A DNA stretch of 58,081 nt from contig JAZSRA010000034.1 in NCBI GenBank assembly GCA_045538195.1, positions 1 to 58,081 on the forward strand. Reading direction: 5' to 3'. The notes under the pieces were generated by a model. The model was not told the origin of the DNA and searched no databases. It worked only from the letters and a program-made list of their open reading frames with translations. The stretch is from SVTX01 sp045538195 (lineage in GTDB: Bacteria; Bacillota; Clostridia; Oscillospirales; CAG-272). A program made the translations under genes and the position numbers. Every line of letters starts with the position of its first letter. The first letter of the stretch is position 1. Positions 26,056 through 33,682 of the stretch are shown here, one piece after another.

Positions 26056-27288
26056 GTGGAAAGGACGATCCTTCATTCGGATCTGAATAATTTTTACGCG
26101 TCGGTGGAGCTTTTGTCGCATCCCGAGCTTCGCGGAAAGCCCGTGGCGGTGGCAGGGGACCCCGAGGCGAGACACGGAATCGTTTTGGCGAAAAATTACG
26201 AGGCAAAGGCTTGTGGGGTTCAGACCGCCGAGCCTCTTGGGCAGGCAAGGGAAAAATGCCCCGATATAGTATTTTTGCCGCCGCATTTTGAACTTTACGA
26301 GCAGTATTCACAGGCGGCGAGGGAGATATATTACGATTATACCGATATGATAGAGCCGTTCGGACTTGACGAGTGCTGGCTTGACGTTACGGGCAGTCTG
26401 TCTCTTTTCGGTGACGGTAAGACTATTGCCGACACCATACGCAGACGAATGAAAAAGGAGCTTGGACTAACGGTTTCGGTGGGTGTCTCCTTTAACAAGG
26501 TCTTTGCCAAGCTTGGTTCGGATATGAAAAAGCCCGACGCCACCACGGTGATCTCGTCGGATGATTTCCGTGAAAAAATATGGGGTCTGCCTGCCTCCGA
26601 TATGCTTTTTGTGGGCAAAAAGACCTACGGAAAGCTCATTCGGTACGGTCTGCGTACCATAGGAGACGTAGCGCGGACAGACCCTTATCTGCTCAAATGT
26701 CTTTTTGGAAAAAACGGTCTCGCGCTCCACGAAAACGCCAACGGCAGAGATACGTCTCCCGTCTCGCTTCACGGTTTTTCGCCACCGCCAAAGTCGATAG
26801 GGAACAGCACCACGCCGCCCCGTGATCTTGTAAGTGAGGAAGACGTAGACATCATACTTTATCAGCTCTGCGAAAACGTTTCTATGCGAATGCGACGGGA
26901 GGGAGTAGTGTGTCAGACCGTGCAGCTCTCGGTGAGATATAGCGATCTTCACACGGTCGAGCGACAGATGAAGCCCGATTATCCCAACCGAACGGTGCGT
27001 TCTCTGTACCGAACGGCGAGAGCGTTGATGAAAAAGCATCGTCTTTTGGGCGAGCCTATACGCTCTCTGGGAGTTCGAGGTACCGACCTCATTCGAAGCG
27101 AAACGGAACAGCTCTCCTTTTCGCCTGATATTATGGAGATACAGAAAGCCGAGACGCTTGAAGGAGTGGTAGACGATCTTCGCGAGCGGTACGGAAAGCC
27201 GTCTTTGCGCCGCGGTATAATGTTCACCGACACTATCTTGGGCGCAAACAAAATATCAAACGTGGTATCCCTTGTGGACGGAGGATAA
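26056..27288 (+). CDS. dinB: DNA polymerase IV
   Basis: Y-family lesion-bypass polymerase, 410 aa. Catalytic acidic residues in LHSDLNNFYASVE (about 6-18) and GLDECWLDVTGS (about 98-109); VSVGVSFNKVFAKLGSDMKKP (in two stretches about 140-160) and the HhH-type LPASDMLFVGKKT-type block follow; little-finger domain about 235-350. The start is a GTG after GAGGTG, in a TTATGAGTG context where the nearby ATG is out of frame. There is no clear QL-x-L-F beta-clamp motif at the very end. It is regulated by the LexA box at 26018-26031. Confidence 0.95.
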   Translation: MERTILHSDLNNFYASVELLSHPELRGKPVAVAGDPEARHGIVLAKNYEAKACGVQTAEPLGQAREKCPDIVFLPPHFELYEQYSQAAREIYYDYTDMIEPFGLDECWLDVTGSLSLFGDGKTIADTIRRRMKKELGLTVSVGVSFNKVFAKLGSDMKKPDATTVISSDDFREKIWGLPASDMLFVGKKTYGKLIRYGLRTIGDVARTDPYLLKCLFGKNGLALHENANGRDTSPVSLHGFSPPPKSIGNSTTPPRDLVSEEDVDIILYQLCENVSMRMRREGVVCQTVQLSVRYSDLHTVERQMKPDYPNRTVRSLYRTARALMKKHRLLGEPIRSLGVRGTDLIRSETEQLSFSPDIMEIQKAETLEGVVDDLRERYGKPSLRRGIMFTDTILGANKISNVVSLVDGG

Positions 27289-27294
27289 AGCACA

Positions 27295-27500
27295 CCGAAG
27301 GTGTGCAGTTCTATTCGCCTCTGGCGAGCGGTATTGCCTAAGGCAGTGATATTGCCTGTGGCAGTGGTATTTGCTGCGCAAGTTGAGGCGGCGAATAGAA
27401 TACCACTAAAGCCGTAGGCTTTAATATCACTGTCGCTCAAACGACAATATAAGAACTGCTTCGCAGAACCTTGGCAACACTCCGCCTTTGGCTAAATATC
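27295..27500. repeat. Hairpin array 2
   Basis: CACACCgaaGGTGTG directly after dinB, then outer stem TTCTATTCGCC (27309-27319) with GGCGAATAGAA (27390-27400). Internal hairpins GCCtaaGGC, GCCtgtGGC, AAAGCCgtaGGCTTT and GTCGctcaaaCGAC are joined by AGTGATATT or AGTGGTATT on the left and TACCACT or AATATCACT on the right. Same design as 24494-24663 with different hairpin sequences. The remainder of 27501-27584 shows nothing else. Confidence 0.78.
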
Positions 27501-27584
27501 ACTACTCCAAACTCCCCCGAAGGATCAAAATTTGAAATTAAGACAATAATTTTTTGCTAAAATTTTATTTTTTGCGAATTATCG

Positions 27585-27613
27585 TTGAAATTATGTGATT
27601 TATATGATATAAT
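27585..27613 (+). promoter_or_regulatory. uxuA promoter
   Basis: TTGAAA (27585-27590), 17-bp spacer, TATAAT (27608-27613). Confidence 0.75.
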
Positions 27614-27644
27614 TAATTAAAATACAATTTTTCGGAGGAATTAT

Positions 27645-28733
27645 ATGCCAATGCAAATGACTTTCCGTTGGTACGGCGAGGGCAACGATAAGATCAGCCT
27701 CTCCGATATCAAGCAGATACCCGGAGTTACGGGTATAGTCTGGGCGCTCCACCATAAGATGCCGGGCGAGATCTGGGAAGAATCAGAGATCGCTGAAGTA
27801 AAACGTCAGCTTGATGAATACGGCTTCAATATGGACGTGGTCGAGTCGGTCAACGTACACGACGACATCAAGATCGGTCTGCCCACAAGAGACAAGTATA
27901 TCGAAAACTACAAGCAGTGTATCAGAAACCTTTCAAAATTCGGCGTAAAGGTAATATGCTATAACTTTATGCCCATATTTGACTGGACGAGAAGTAACCT
28001 TTTCCATCCCGTAGGCGACGGCTCTACCGCACTTTTCTACGAGAAGAATATGATCCAGGACGACTACAACGCTATGGCAAAGTACATTCTCGACTTCACC
28101 GAGAAGTACAATATGTCCTTCCCTGGATGGGAACCCGAAAGAATGGCAAAGCTTGACGAGCTTTTCAAGGCTTACGAGGGCGTTGACCACGAAAAGCTCT
28201 GGGAGAATCTCAAATATTTCTTGGAGGCTATAATGCCTACCTGTCGCGAGTGCGATATCAAAATGGCAATACACATGGATGATCCGCCATGGGATATCTT
28301 CGGTCTGCCCCGTCTCCTTGTTGACGAAGCAAGCATCGACCGCTTCCTTAAAATGGTTGACGATCCCTATAACTGCCTCACTCTCTGTTCGGGAAGTCTG
28401 GGTGCTAACCCCGAGAACAACGTTGCCGACATCGTCAGAAAGCACTGTGACAGAATTGCTTTCGCTCATATCAGAAACGTGAAGCATTTTGAAAACGGCG
28501 ACTTCTCCGAGGCAAGCCACCGCGATTGCGACGGCGACACGGGCATCCTTGAGATACTTAAGGCATACCACGATTGCGGATATGAGGGATATATCCGTCC
28601 CGACCACGGCAGACACCTCTGGAACGAGGGCCCTGGAAACGTCCGCCCCGGCTACGGTCTCTACGACCGCGCGCTCGGCATTATGTATATGCTAGGCGTT
28701 TGGGATATGCTTGATAGACTTGATAATAAGTAA
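27645..28733 (+). CDS. uxuA: Mannonate dehydratase
   Basis: UxuA converts D-mannonate to 2-keto-3-deoxygluconate in hexuronate breakdown. 362 aa, full length. It has MTFRWYGEGND at the start, the VESVNVHDDIKIG block (about 65-77), YNFMPIFDWTR (about 106-116), and metal-binding His, Cys and Asp residues in IHMDDPPW (about 208), LCSGSLGANPENN (about 247) and HIRNVK (about 276), ending in RPDHGR. GGAGGA precedes the first of three close ATGs. No other uronate gene adjoins it; the GH78-type enzyme 1.4 kb downstream may feed plant-sugar use but is in another unit. Confidence 0.96.
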   Translation: MPMQMTFRWYGEGNDKISLSDIKQIPGVTGIVWALHHKMPGEIWEESEIAEVKRQLDEYGFNMDVVESVNVHDDIKIGLPTRDKYIENYKQCIRNLSKFGVKVICYNFMPIFDWTRSNLFHPVGDGSTALFYEKNMIQDDYNAMAKYILDFTEKYNMSFPGWEPERMAKLDELFKAYEGVDHEKLWENLKYFLEAIMPTCRECDIKMAIHMDDPPWDIFGLPRLLVDEASIDRFLKMVDDPYNCLTLCSGSLGANPENNVADIVRKHCDRIAFAHIRNVKHFENGDFSEASHRDCDGDTGILEILKAYHDCGYEGYIRPDHGRHLWNEGPGNVRPGYGLYDRALGIMYMLGVWDMLDRLDNK

Positions 28734-28740
28734 TATGTTA

Positions 28741-28785
28741 GAAGGGGCTGGCTCAAATTTTTGCATTTGAGCCAGCCCCTTTTAC
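28741..28785 (+). terminator. uxuA terminator
   Basis: AAGGGGCTGGCTCAAAT / ATTTGAGCCAGCCCCTT stem followed by TTA; the 187-bp repeat copy 1 begins right after it. Confidence 0.88.
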
Positions 28786-28789
28786 TGAC

Positions 28790-28976
28790 AAGGAGAGATT
28801 GTCTAGCCGCACAAGTGCGGCGTCGCACTGTTGCAACTAAGGCTTTTGATCTCCCTCGCCCCACGGAGCTCGGTCGGCAAAAACCAAGTTGCTGCCACTC
28901 GAAAAATCTCCCTCCATCCGCCACCGGCGGCGGTCGATTTTTCTCCCTCTCGCGCATTCGGCGCGCTCGTCAAATC
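28790..28976. repeat. 187-bp structured repeat, copy 1
   Basis: Begins AAGGAGAGATTGTCTAGCCG with hairpin CCGCACaaGTGCGG and runs to CTCGTCAAATC. The 43-nt centre (28901-28943) has arms GAAAAATC and GATTTTTC around CCGCCaccGGCGG. Copy 2 is at 29587-29773, same length, near-identical outside the centre. It gives rise to spurious open frames in several phases. Confidence 0.88.
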
Positions 28977-28982
28977 TCTCTC

Positions 28983-29023
28983 CACCAACGAAAAAAGCAC
29001 CGCGTTTGCGGTGTTTTCGTTGG
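28983..29023 (-). terminator. Terminator of the 153-aa gene
   Basis: CCAACGAAAA...GCACCGC / GCGGTGTTTTCGTTGG long stem with a T-rich minus-strand side. Confidence 0.75.
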
Positions 29024-29036
29024 CTAATAACCCTAA

Positions 29037-29498
29037 TTATGATACAAAATTTTTCACAGTGGTTATATTACCAGAATCATCTTTTTCAAAATGGGCATCA
29101 AAACAAAATCTTTTGTCCCACGCCCTTACGCTAAACGTATAATCTTTAAGATCATCATAACCAACCTTAAGCCTCAAAGAATTGTAAGTCAAGTCATGCA
29201 AAACAGCGGTCTCAATCTCACCACCAAAACGGTTCGTCCCGTCTTTGTAAAATTCAATAGCAGCCTTTTCTGCATTTGTGAAAGAGGAAATATAGCTTAT
29301 CAAGTCGTCTTTTGAAGAGGTATCTCTATGTTGTGTTGCGAAACGCAAAAGATATTTGTAGTAATCGTCAGGGTAATAGTCCACCACTATCGGGAAATCA
29401 AACAGGCTATTCCTTATATAAACGGTTTCGACATCTTCTTCAAAACAAATGTCAACGACATATTCTGAAAATAATTCTTTCAAAAAATCAAAATGCAT
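29037..29498 (-). CDS. Hypothetical protein, 153 aa
   Basis: Acidic, aromatic-rich soluble protein (DICFEEDVETVYIRN, VVDYYPDDYYKYL) without a family that I recognise. It starts at ATG 29498 after a GGAGGAAT-type site. It is flanked by the two copies of the 187-bp repeat and carries its own terminator, so it looks like another insert between repeats. AT-rich relative to dinB and uxuA. Its feel is similar to the small proteins at the left end of the window, but no similarity between them can be claimed by eye. Confidence 0.7.
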   Translation of the reverse strand: MHFDFLKELFSEYVVDICFEEDVETVYIRNSLFDFPIVVDYYPDDYYKYLLRFATQHRDTSSKDDLISYISSFTNAEKAAIEFYKDGTNRFGGEIETAVLHDLTYNSLRLKVGYDDLKDYTFSVRAWDKRFCFDAHFEKDDSGNITTVKNFVS

Positions 29499-29586
29499 AC
29501 CTATTCCTCCTTTTTCCTTAATTATACCACAAAATCACAAAAACCGCAATCCCTTTGATCAGAATTACATTTTTTATTTGGCAGAG

Positions 29587-29773
29587 AAGGAGAGATTGTC
29601 TAGCCGCACAAGTGCGGCGTCGCACTGTTGCAACTAAGGCTTTTGATCTCCCTCGCCCCACGGAGCTCGGTCGGCAAAAACCAAGTTGCTGCCACTCGAA
29701 GTCCCCCACTTCACCCGCCACCGGCGGCGTGGGGGACTTCTCCCTCTCGCGCCTTCGGCACGTTCGTCAAATC
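29587..29773. repeat. 187-bp structured repeat, copy 2
   Basis: Same frame as copy 1. The 43-nt centre (29698-29740) has arms GAAGTCCCCCAC and GTGGGGGACTTC, a perfect 12-bp stem around CCGCCaccGGCGG. The arms differ from copy 1, with compensating changes. Confidence 0.88.
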
Positions 29774-29787
29774 GCGATTTCACAGTC

Positions 29788-29826
29788 AAAATAATAGAGC
29801 CACCCGATTGGGTGGCTCTATTATTT
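29788..29826 (-). terminator. tRNA-Ser terminator
   Basis: AATAATAGAGCCACCC / GGGTGGCTCTATTATT stem immediately 3' of the tRNA on the minus strand. Confidence 0.88.
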
Positions 29827-29919
29827 TGGCGGAGAAGGAGAGATTTGAACTCTCGCGCCGGGTAAATCCGACCTACACCCTTAGCAGGGGCGCCTCTTCG
29901 GCCTCTTGAGTACTTCTCC
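29827..29919 (-). tRNA. tRNA-Ser (GCT anticodon)
   Basis: 93 nt including an encoded CCA. Acceptor GGAGAAG pairs with CTTCTCC, discriminator G; anticodon loop reads CTGCTAA, anticodon GCT (serine AGC/AGT codons); a long class II variable arm (TAGGTCGGATTTACCCGGC region) and T-arm GAGAGTTCAAATCTCTC. All features of tRNA-Ser are present. Confidence 0.96.
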
Positions 29920-29982
29920 ATAAAGTATTCAAACAGATCATTGATCTGCGTAAGTCATCCGTTTAAATTGACTTACCCATAT

Positions 29983-30010
29983 ATTATACCACAAACTTTT
30001 AGTTTGTCAA
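29983..30010 (-). promoter_or_regulatory. tRNA-Ser promoter
   Basis: TTGACA (30005-30010) and TATAAT (29983-29988) on the minus strand, 16-bp spacer. Confidence 0.8.
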
Positions 30011-30061
30011 GCCTTTTTTTATAATTTACCAAAATAATTTTCGCATCAATTCGACAAATAA

Positions 30062-30086
30062 AAGAAGGAGAGATTTGGACTCTCCT
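30062..30086 (-). terminator. Terminator of the GH78 gene, resembling the tRNA-Ser T-arm
   Basis: AGAAGGAGAG / CTCTCCTTCT perfect stem with loop atttgga. GAAGGAGAGATTTGGACTCT closely matches the 3' end of the tRNA-Ser gene read on the plus strand (GAAGGAGAGATTTGAACTCT). Confidence 0.75.
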
Positions 30087-30098
30087 TCTTTGTTGGTA

Positions 30099-32354
30099 TT
30101 AGACTTTTTGTATCGTGTACGTACCCGATGTCGCTTTGATGCTGCTCTGACCGTTCACCGTATATCCGTCGGGGGCGATGATCTCGCCGGTAGCTCCCTC
30201 GGGGTAGGTGAGCTGCAGCAGTATCTTGCCGTCTGCCGCTTTATCCCAGCGCACGTTGACCTTTCCGGCTACCGAGTTGTGATATGCCTCGGCAAAGCTC
30301 ATGTCAGAGGGGAACACGGGGGCGATATTGATATGATCTGCGCCGCGAAGGTCGGAATTGACTCGAATTCCCGCGAAATACTCGATCATAAGTGCCGAAA
30401 TGTCGCCCCAGAAGTGGTGATTGAGGGAATTGAGAGAAGAGCCTGACGTCGAGAGACGTTCGCCCAGGGCTGTCATTCCTTCTTTGATCATAAAGCCGTA
30501 GGAGGGCTGATCGGGTCGGGTTATCATCTTGATAGCAAGGTTGGAGTAGCCAAAATCGCAAAGCACGCGGAAGATCACTCTGCCGCCGAGGACACCCACG
30601 CCCATGTGGTCGTCCTTTTTGTGTATCTCCTCGAGCATAAATTCAAACGCACGTCTCTCCTCGTCCTTGTTGTCGCAAAGACCGTAGAAGATCGCCATAG
30701 CCTGACAGGACTGGTGATTTCCGTAAAAGATCATTCTTTCCTTATCTACTATAAGCACGTCTCTGATGGCTTGTTTCATTTCCTTGGCAAAGCCGCGGCA
30801 AAATTCGGCTTCAAGTTCAAGTCCCAATCTATCGTAAAGGTAAGCCGCCTTTTGGGCAAGGCTATACGTGATGGTGCTATTGGTGAAGATTATGGGCGCA
30901 CGGTAGTCGTTATATCCGGGCAACCAGTCTCCGAGGCCGAAATTGATAAGCCCCTTTTCATCACGTTTTGAACGGAGATATTGGAAATATCGGATCATCG
31001 AGCCGCGAACTTCTTCTGCAAGACGGAGATCGTCGCGGAGAAGTGCAGTGTAGTAGGGAAGGTCAATAAGCGCGGCGTCCCAGGGAGGACCGTTGTGCTT
31101 AAAGCCCCAGCCGCCGGTCGGAACGATTCCGGGAAGGGAGCCTTCGTGAGTCATAGCACGAGTAAGGCACTTTTCCCACATGAGATAGTTGTCCTCAGGC
31201 TCAAAATTCATAATAGTCTGCTCTGCGGAAAGTGCGGCGTCGGCTGTCCAACCGTTCTTCTCTCTGTGAGGGCAATCGTTGGGAAAATGCTGGAAATTGC
31301 CAAGAGTTGAGCGGCGAGTCATCTCCTGCAGAGAGTTCAATGTATCGTTCGAGCATTTGAAGTTGCCCCTGTCTCCAAGCTCTGTGTTCATAACAACGTA
31401 AGTCAGAAGCTCGGGAGTCGCCTGCTCCTCGGTTATACCCTTGACGAGAGCATAGCGGAAGCCGTAATAGGTAAACGTAGGAATATGGGTCTCGATTTCT
31501 CCGCCGTGGCAGATATATTCGGTTCTCTGAATGTACTTGGGTTGACCCATCTGGTTGGGATCACGGAAGGTGAGATTGTGCTGGGTAAACTTGCCGTCGC
31601 GGAGCCATTCGCCATGGTCGATGACGATATGCTGACTGTAGCGACCGTTGACAGACAGCTTAGTAAGTCCCACGCAGTTGTAGCCGAAATCGTAGAGGTA
31701 GCCGCCGTCATGAGGAGTTATGGAGATCGCACGCATCTCGCCCGTTGCGACGATAGGCTTGTTGCATGCTAACATAGGCTCGCCGCAGTCTCTTGAAACG
31801 GGGATCGCGGGTGTCCAATCGGAAAGATCGCATCCGATCTTGTTCCAGTTGGGTATCTCACGTCTTGCGTCGTACTTTTCGCCCATTCGGTAGCCGTCAA
31901 AATATATGGGGGACGGATGACAGAGTATATTTCCGTCTGCCTCAATGACGCTTTTCACACCTTCAATTTCCAGCTCAAGGGCAAAAGCCAGCTTGGGAGC
32001 GGAATTCCAGCGAGCGTTCTGAAACTCCCACATAAATCCGTCGAAGCTATTCTGCATACCGTTGCCAAGCATGAATGCAAAGACGTTTTCGCCGTACTGC
32101 ATAAGAGCGGAAACGTCGTAGGTGTCGTAGGGAAGTACCTGATCTGGATTGACCACGTATGGTGACATATGTCCCTTGGTCATTCTTTTGCCGTTGACGT
32201 AAAGCTCGTAAAAGCCAAGACCGCAGACGGTTATTTCCGCCTTTTCGGGTATCTTGTCGAAAATAACTGTGCGGCGCAGATATGGCGCGGCAACATTTTT
32301 TTTGGTAGTTGATTTTTCGGCCGTCGCAGACACAAACTTGTTTGAAAAAATCAT
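30099..32354 (-). CDS. Alpha-L-rhamnosidase-like glycoside hydrolase (GH78 type), 751 aa
   Basis: Large cytoplasmic glycosidase that would release terminal alpha-L-rhamnose from plant or microbial glycans. No signal peptide. N-terminal beta-sandwich modules (YLRRTVIF, LGFYELYVNGKRM, DTYDVSALM), then an (alpha/alpha)6 barrel with the GH78 hallmark DCPHREKNGWTADA (about 378-391), where Asp and Glu are the catalytic acidic residues, a GLGDWLPG block (about 487) and SLNHHFWGDISALM (about 650), and a C-terminal beta module. The His in DCPHRE replaces the usual Gln (DCPQRxER), and Lys-Asn-Gly follows. It is an isolated gene; imported oligosaccharides would be its substrates. Confidence 0.9.
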   Translation of the reverse strand: MIFSNKFVSATAEKSTTKKNVAAPYLRRTVIFDKIPEKAEITVCGLGFYELYVNGKRMTKGHMSPYVVNPDQVLPYDTYDVSALMQYGENVFAFMLGNGMQNSFDGFMWEFQNARWNSAPKLAFALELEIEGVKSVIEADGNILCHPSPIYFDGYRMGEKYDARREIPNWNKIGCDLSDWTPAIPVSRDCGEPMLACNKPIVATGEMRAISITPHDGGYLYDFGYNCVGLTKLSVNGRYSQHIVIDHGEWLRDGKFTQHNLTFRDPNQMGQPKYIQRTEYICHGGEIETHIPTFTYYGFRYALVKGITEEQATPELLTYVVMNTELGDRGNFKCSNDTLNSLQEMTRRSTLGNFQHFPNDCPHREKNGWTADAALSAEQTIMNFEPEDNYLMWEKCLTRAMTHEGSLPGIVPTGGWGFKHNGPPWDAALIDLPYYTALLRDDLRLAEEVRGSMIRYFQYLRSKRDEKGLINFGLGDWLPGYNDYRAPIIFTNSTITYSLAQKAAYLYDRLGLELEAEFCRGFAKEMKQAIRDVLIVDKERMIFYGNHQSCQAMAIFYGLCDNKDEERRAFEFMLEEIHKKDDHMGVGVLGGRVIFRVLCDFGYSNLAIKMITRPDQPSYGFMIKEGMTALGERLSTSGSSLNSLNHHFWGDISALMIEYFAGIRVNSDLRGADHINIAPVFPSDMSFAEAYHNSVAGKVNVRWDKAADGKILLQLTYPEGATGEIIAPDGYTVNGQSSIKATSGTYTIQKV

Positions 32355-32544
32355 ATTCAGCCTCCTTTGGAGTTTTATGATTAATTATACAACTGATGTA
32401 ATTATACAACTCATAATTTTAGCTGTCAAGGAAAAGTCCGATATTTATAATTTTATTTGATAAATTTACCTAAAAGATCGAATAAAAAGTGCTATCTTGG
32501 TCAAACACAATGTTTAAAAACAAACAAAAAATTAAAAAATTCGA

Positions 32545-32631
32545 CAAAAATCTGTCCCCAAGAGATTCTTGAGGACGGGTTTTTCGTCTTACCATAAGAG
32601 GTCCGTAAAATTTTCGACGGGTCTCTTACTT
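32545..32631. terminator. Two hairpins between the GH78 gene and the nuclease-like gene
   Basis: GTCCCCAAGAG / CTTGAGGAC followed by GGGTTTTT (plus strand), and TAAGAG...GTCCGT / ACGGGTCTCTTA (minus-strand terminator of the gene at 32631). Confidence 0.6.
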
Positions 32632-33497
32632 TATTTTACTCTGTATGCCGCGGCTCTGCCGATCTTTCCTGCTTCCTCAAAAAATCCCCAAAAAGTAAGG
32701 GTCTTGACCACAGAATATGCGTCGCGACCTCGAATGTTTGTGGCGTGAGAGTAGTCTTTGACGCAAAACGGGTCGGGAAGTGTGTCGGGAACAAAAATGC
32801 GGTAATCCTCTACGCTTCTGAACACGTAAGCTCGCAAAAGGGAAATGGGAATAAGCTCGTATTTTCGGTATCTCGGACGGCGGCGAGCGTCTTTGACGGT
32901 ATTTTTCTTATACTGCTCGGCTTCCATCATGAGAAGGACAAGAGAAAAACGGGGATTGCCAATAAAATCTCTGAAATAATAGAGGTCCCCCGCAATATCG
33001 GTGAATCTGCCCCTTTGGGGGGATTTCTTTCTTCTTTCGATCTCACCGCTTTCTGCGTTTATGTAGTTTATCCACTTGGTCTCGGCTATGGGGTGTATGA
33101 CTACGATGTTATACGCGGTGTTTTCCAAGATCCACGCTATCTTTTCGCGGAGAGGAGAAAATGGTCCCGTTTGTATCTCGTATATTGTGTCGCCATCAAG
33201 CACGTCCGCTACAAAACGGCGTTTTTTCTTTTTATTATCTTCTCCGTTACCGTCCGAGCTTATACAGAGCGCGCTGCCGTCAATTTTTACCTCGTGACAG
33301 CTATCGTCGGGGCAAACAAAACGCTTTATGGCGGCGTGCATCTGTTTTTCTCCAAGAGTTCCGATGCCGTCAAAGTCGCTTTCGTCGCCGTCGGGAAGCT
33401 TGCAAGCCTCGCTGAGAACGTCGATCACGATTCTGCGAAATCGTGCCGTGTCGGACTTGGACAGCTCAAAAATGGAATTGTTGTCCTTAATTTGCAT
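32631..33497 (-). CDS. Possible PD-(D/E)XK nuclease-like protein, 288 aa
   Basis: Unnamed family. Residues about 85-130 read RRFVADVLDGDTIYEIQTG then SPLREKIAWILE and NIVVIHPIAETKWI: an Asp followed after ten residues by an Glu-Ile-Gln pair in strand-turn-strand context, as in restriction-endonuclease folds (D...ExQ variant). A basic RRKSPQRGR stretch follows and the C-terminus (about 200-288) resembles a winged helix (RDAYSVVKTLTFWGFFEEAG). I start at the Met after AAAGG; the longer frame adds 33 residues. No methyltransferase, toxin or repair partner is beside it. The nuclease idea is inference from a local pattern. Confidence 0.7.
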   Translation of the reverse strand: MQIKDNNSIFELSKSDTARFRRIVIDVLSEACKLPDGDESDFDGIGTLGEKQMHAAIKRFVCPDDSCHEVKIDGSALCISSDGNGEDNKKKKRRFVADVLDGDTIYEIQTGPFSPLREKIAWILENTAYNIVVIHPIAETKWINYINAESGEIERRKKSPQRGRFTDIAGDLYYFRDFIGNPRFSLVLLMMEAEQYKKNTVKDARRRPRYRKYELIPISLLRAYVFRSVEDYRIFVPDTLPDPFCVKDYSHATNIRGRDAYSVVKTLTFWGFFEEAGKIGRAAAYRVK

Positions 33498-33682
33498 AAA
33501 AAGGTGGTCGCCTTTCAAAAATTTTATAAATGAAATCGTTTTTTGAGTATAAACTAATTTTATCACATTTTTGAAATTTGTCAACAGACGTTTCATTTAT
33601 TGTTACTCATTAAAATTCGGTTTGTGCGAAGAATAATAGTGCGGCAGAAAGAATGTTGCAATTCATTAAAGGAAGAAAAGAC

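Noticed and set aside
28661..29921. Several 60-100-aa open frames within the 187-bp repeats
   Set aside because: They lie inside a structured repeat, are open in several frames at once, lack ribosome binding sites and change with the swapped hairpin arms.
30062..30086. Second tRNA-Ser or tRNA fragment
   Set aside because: Only the T-arm-like portion is present and it forms a plain terminator hairpin; no acceptor, D or anticodon arms.
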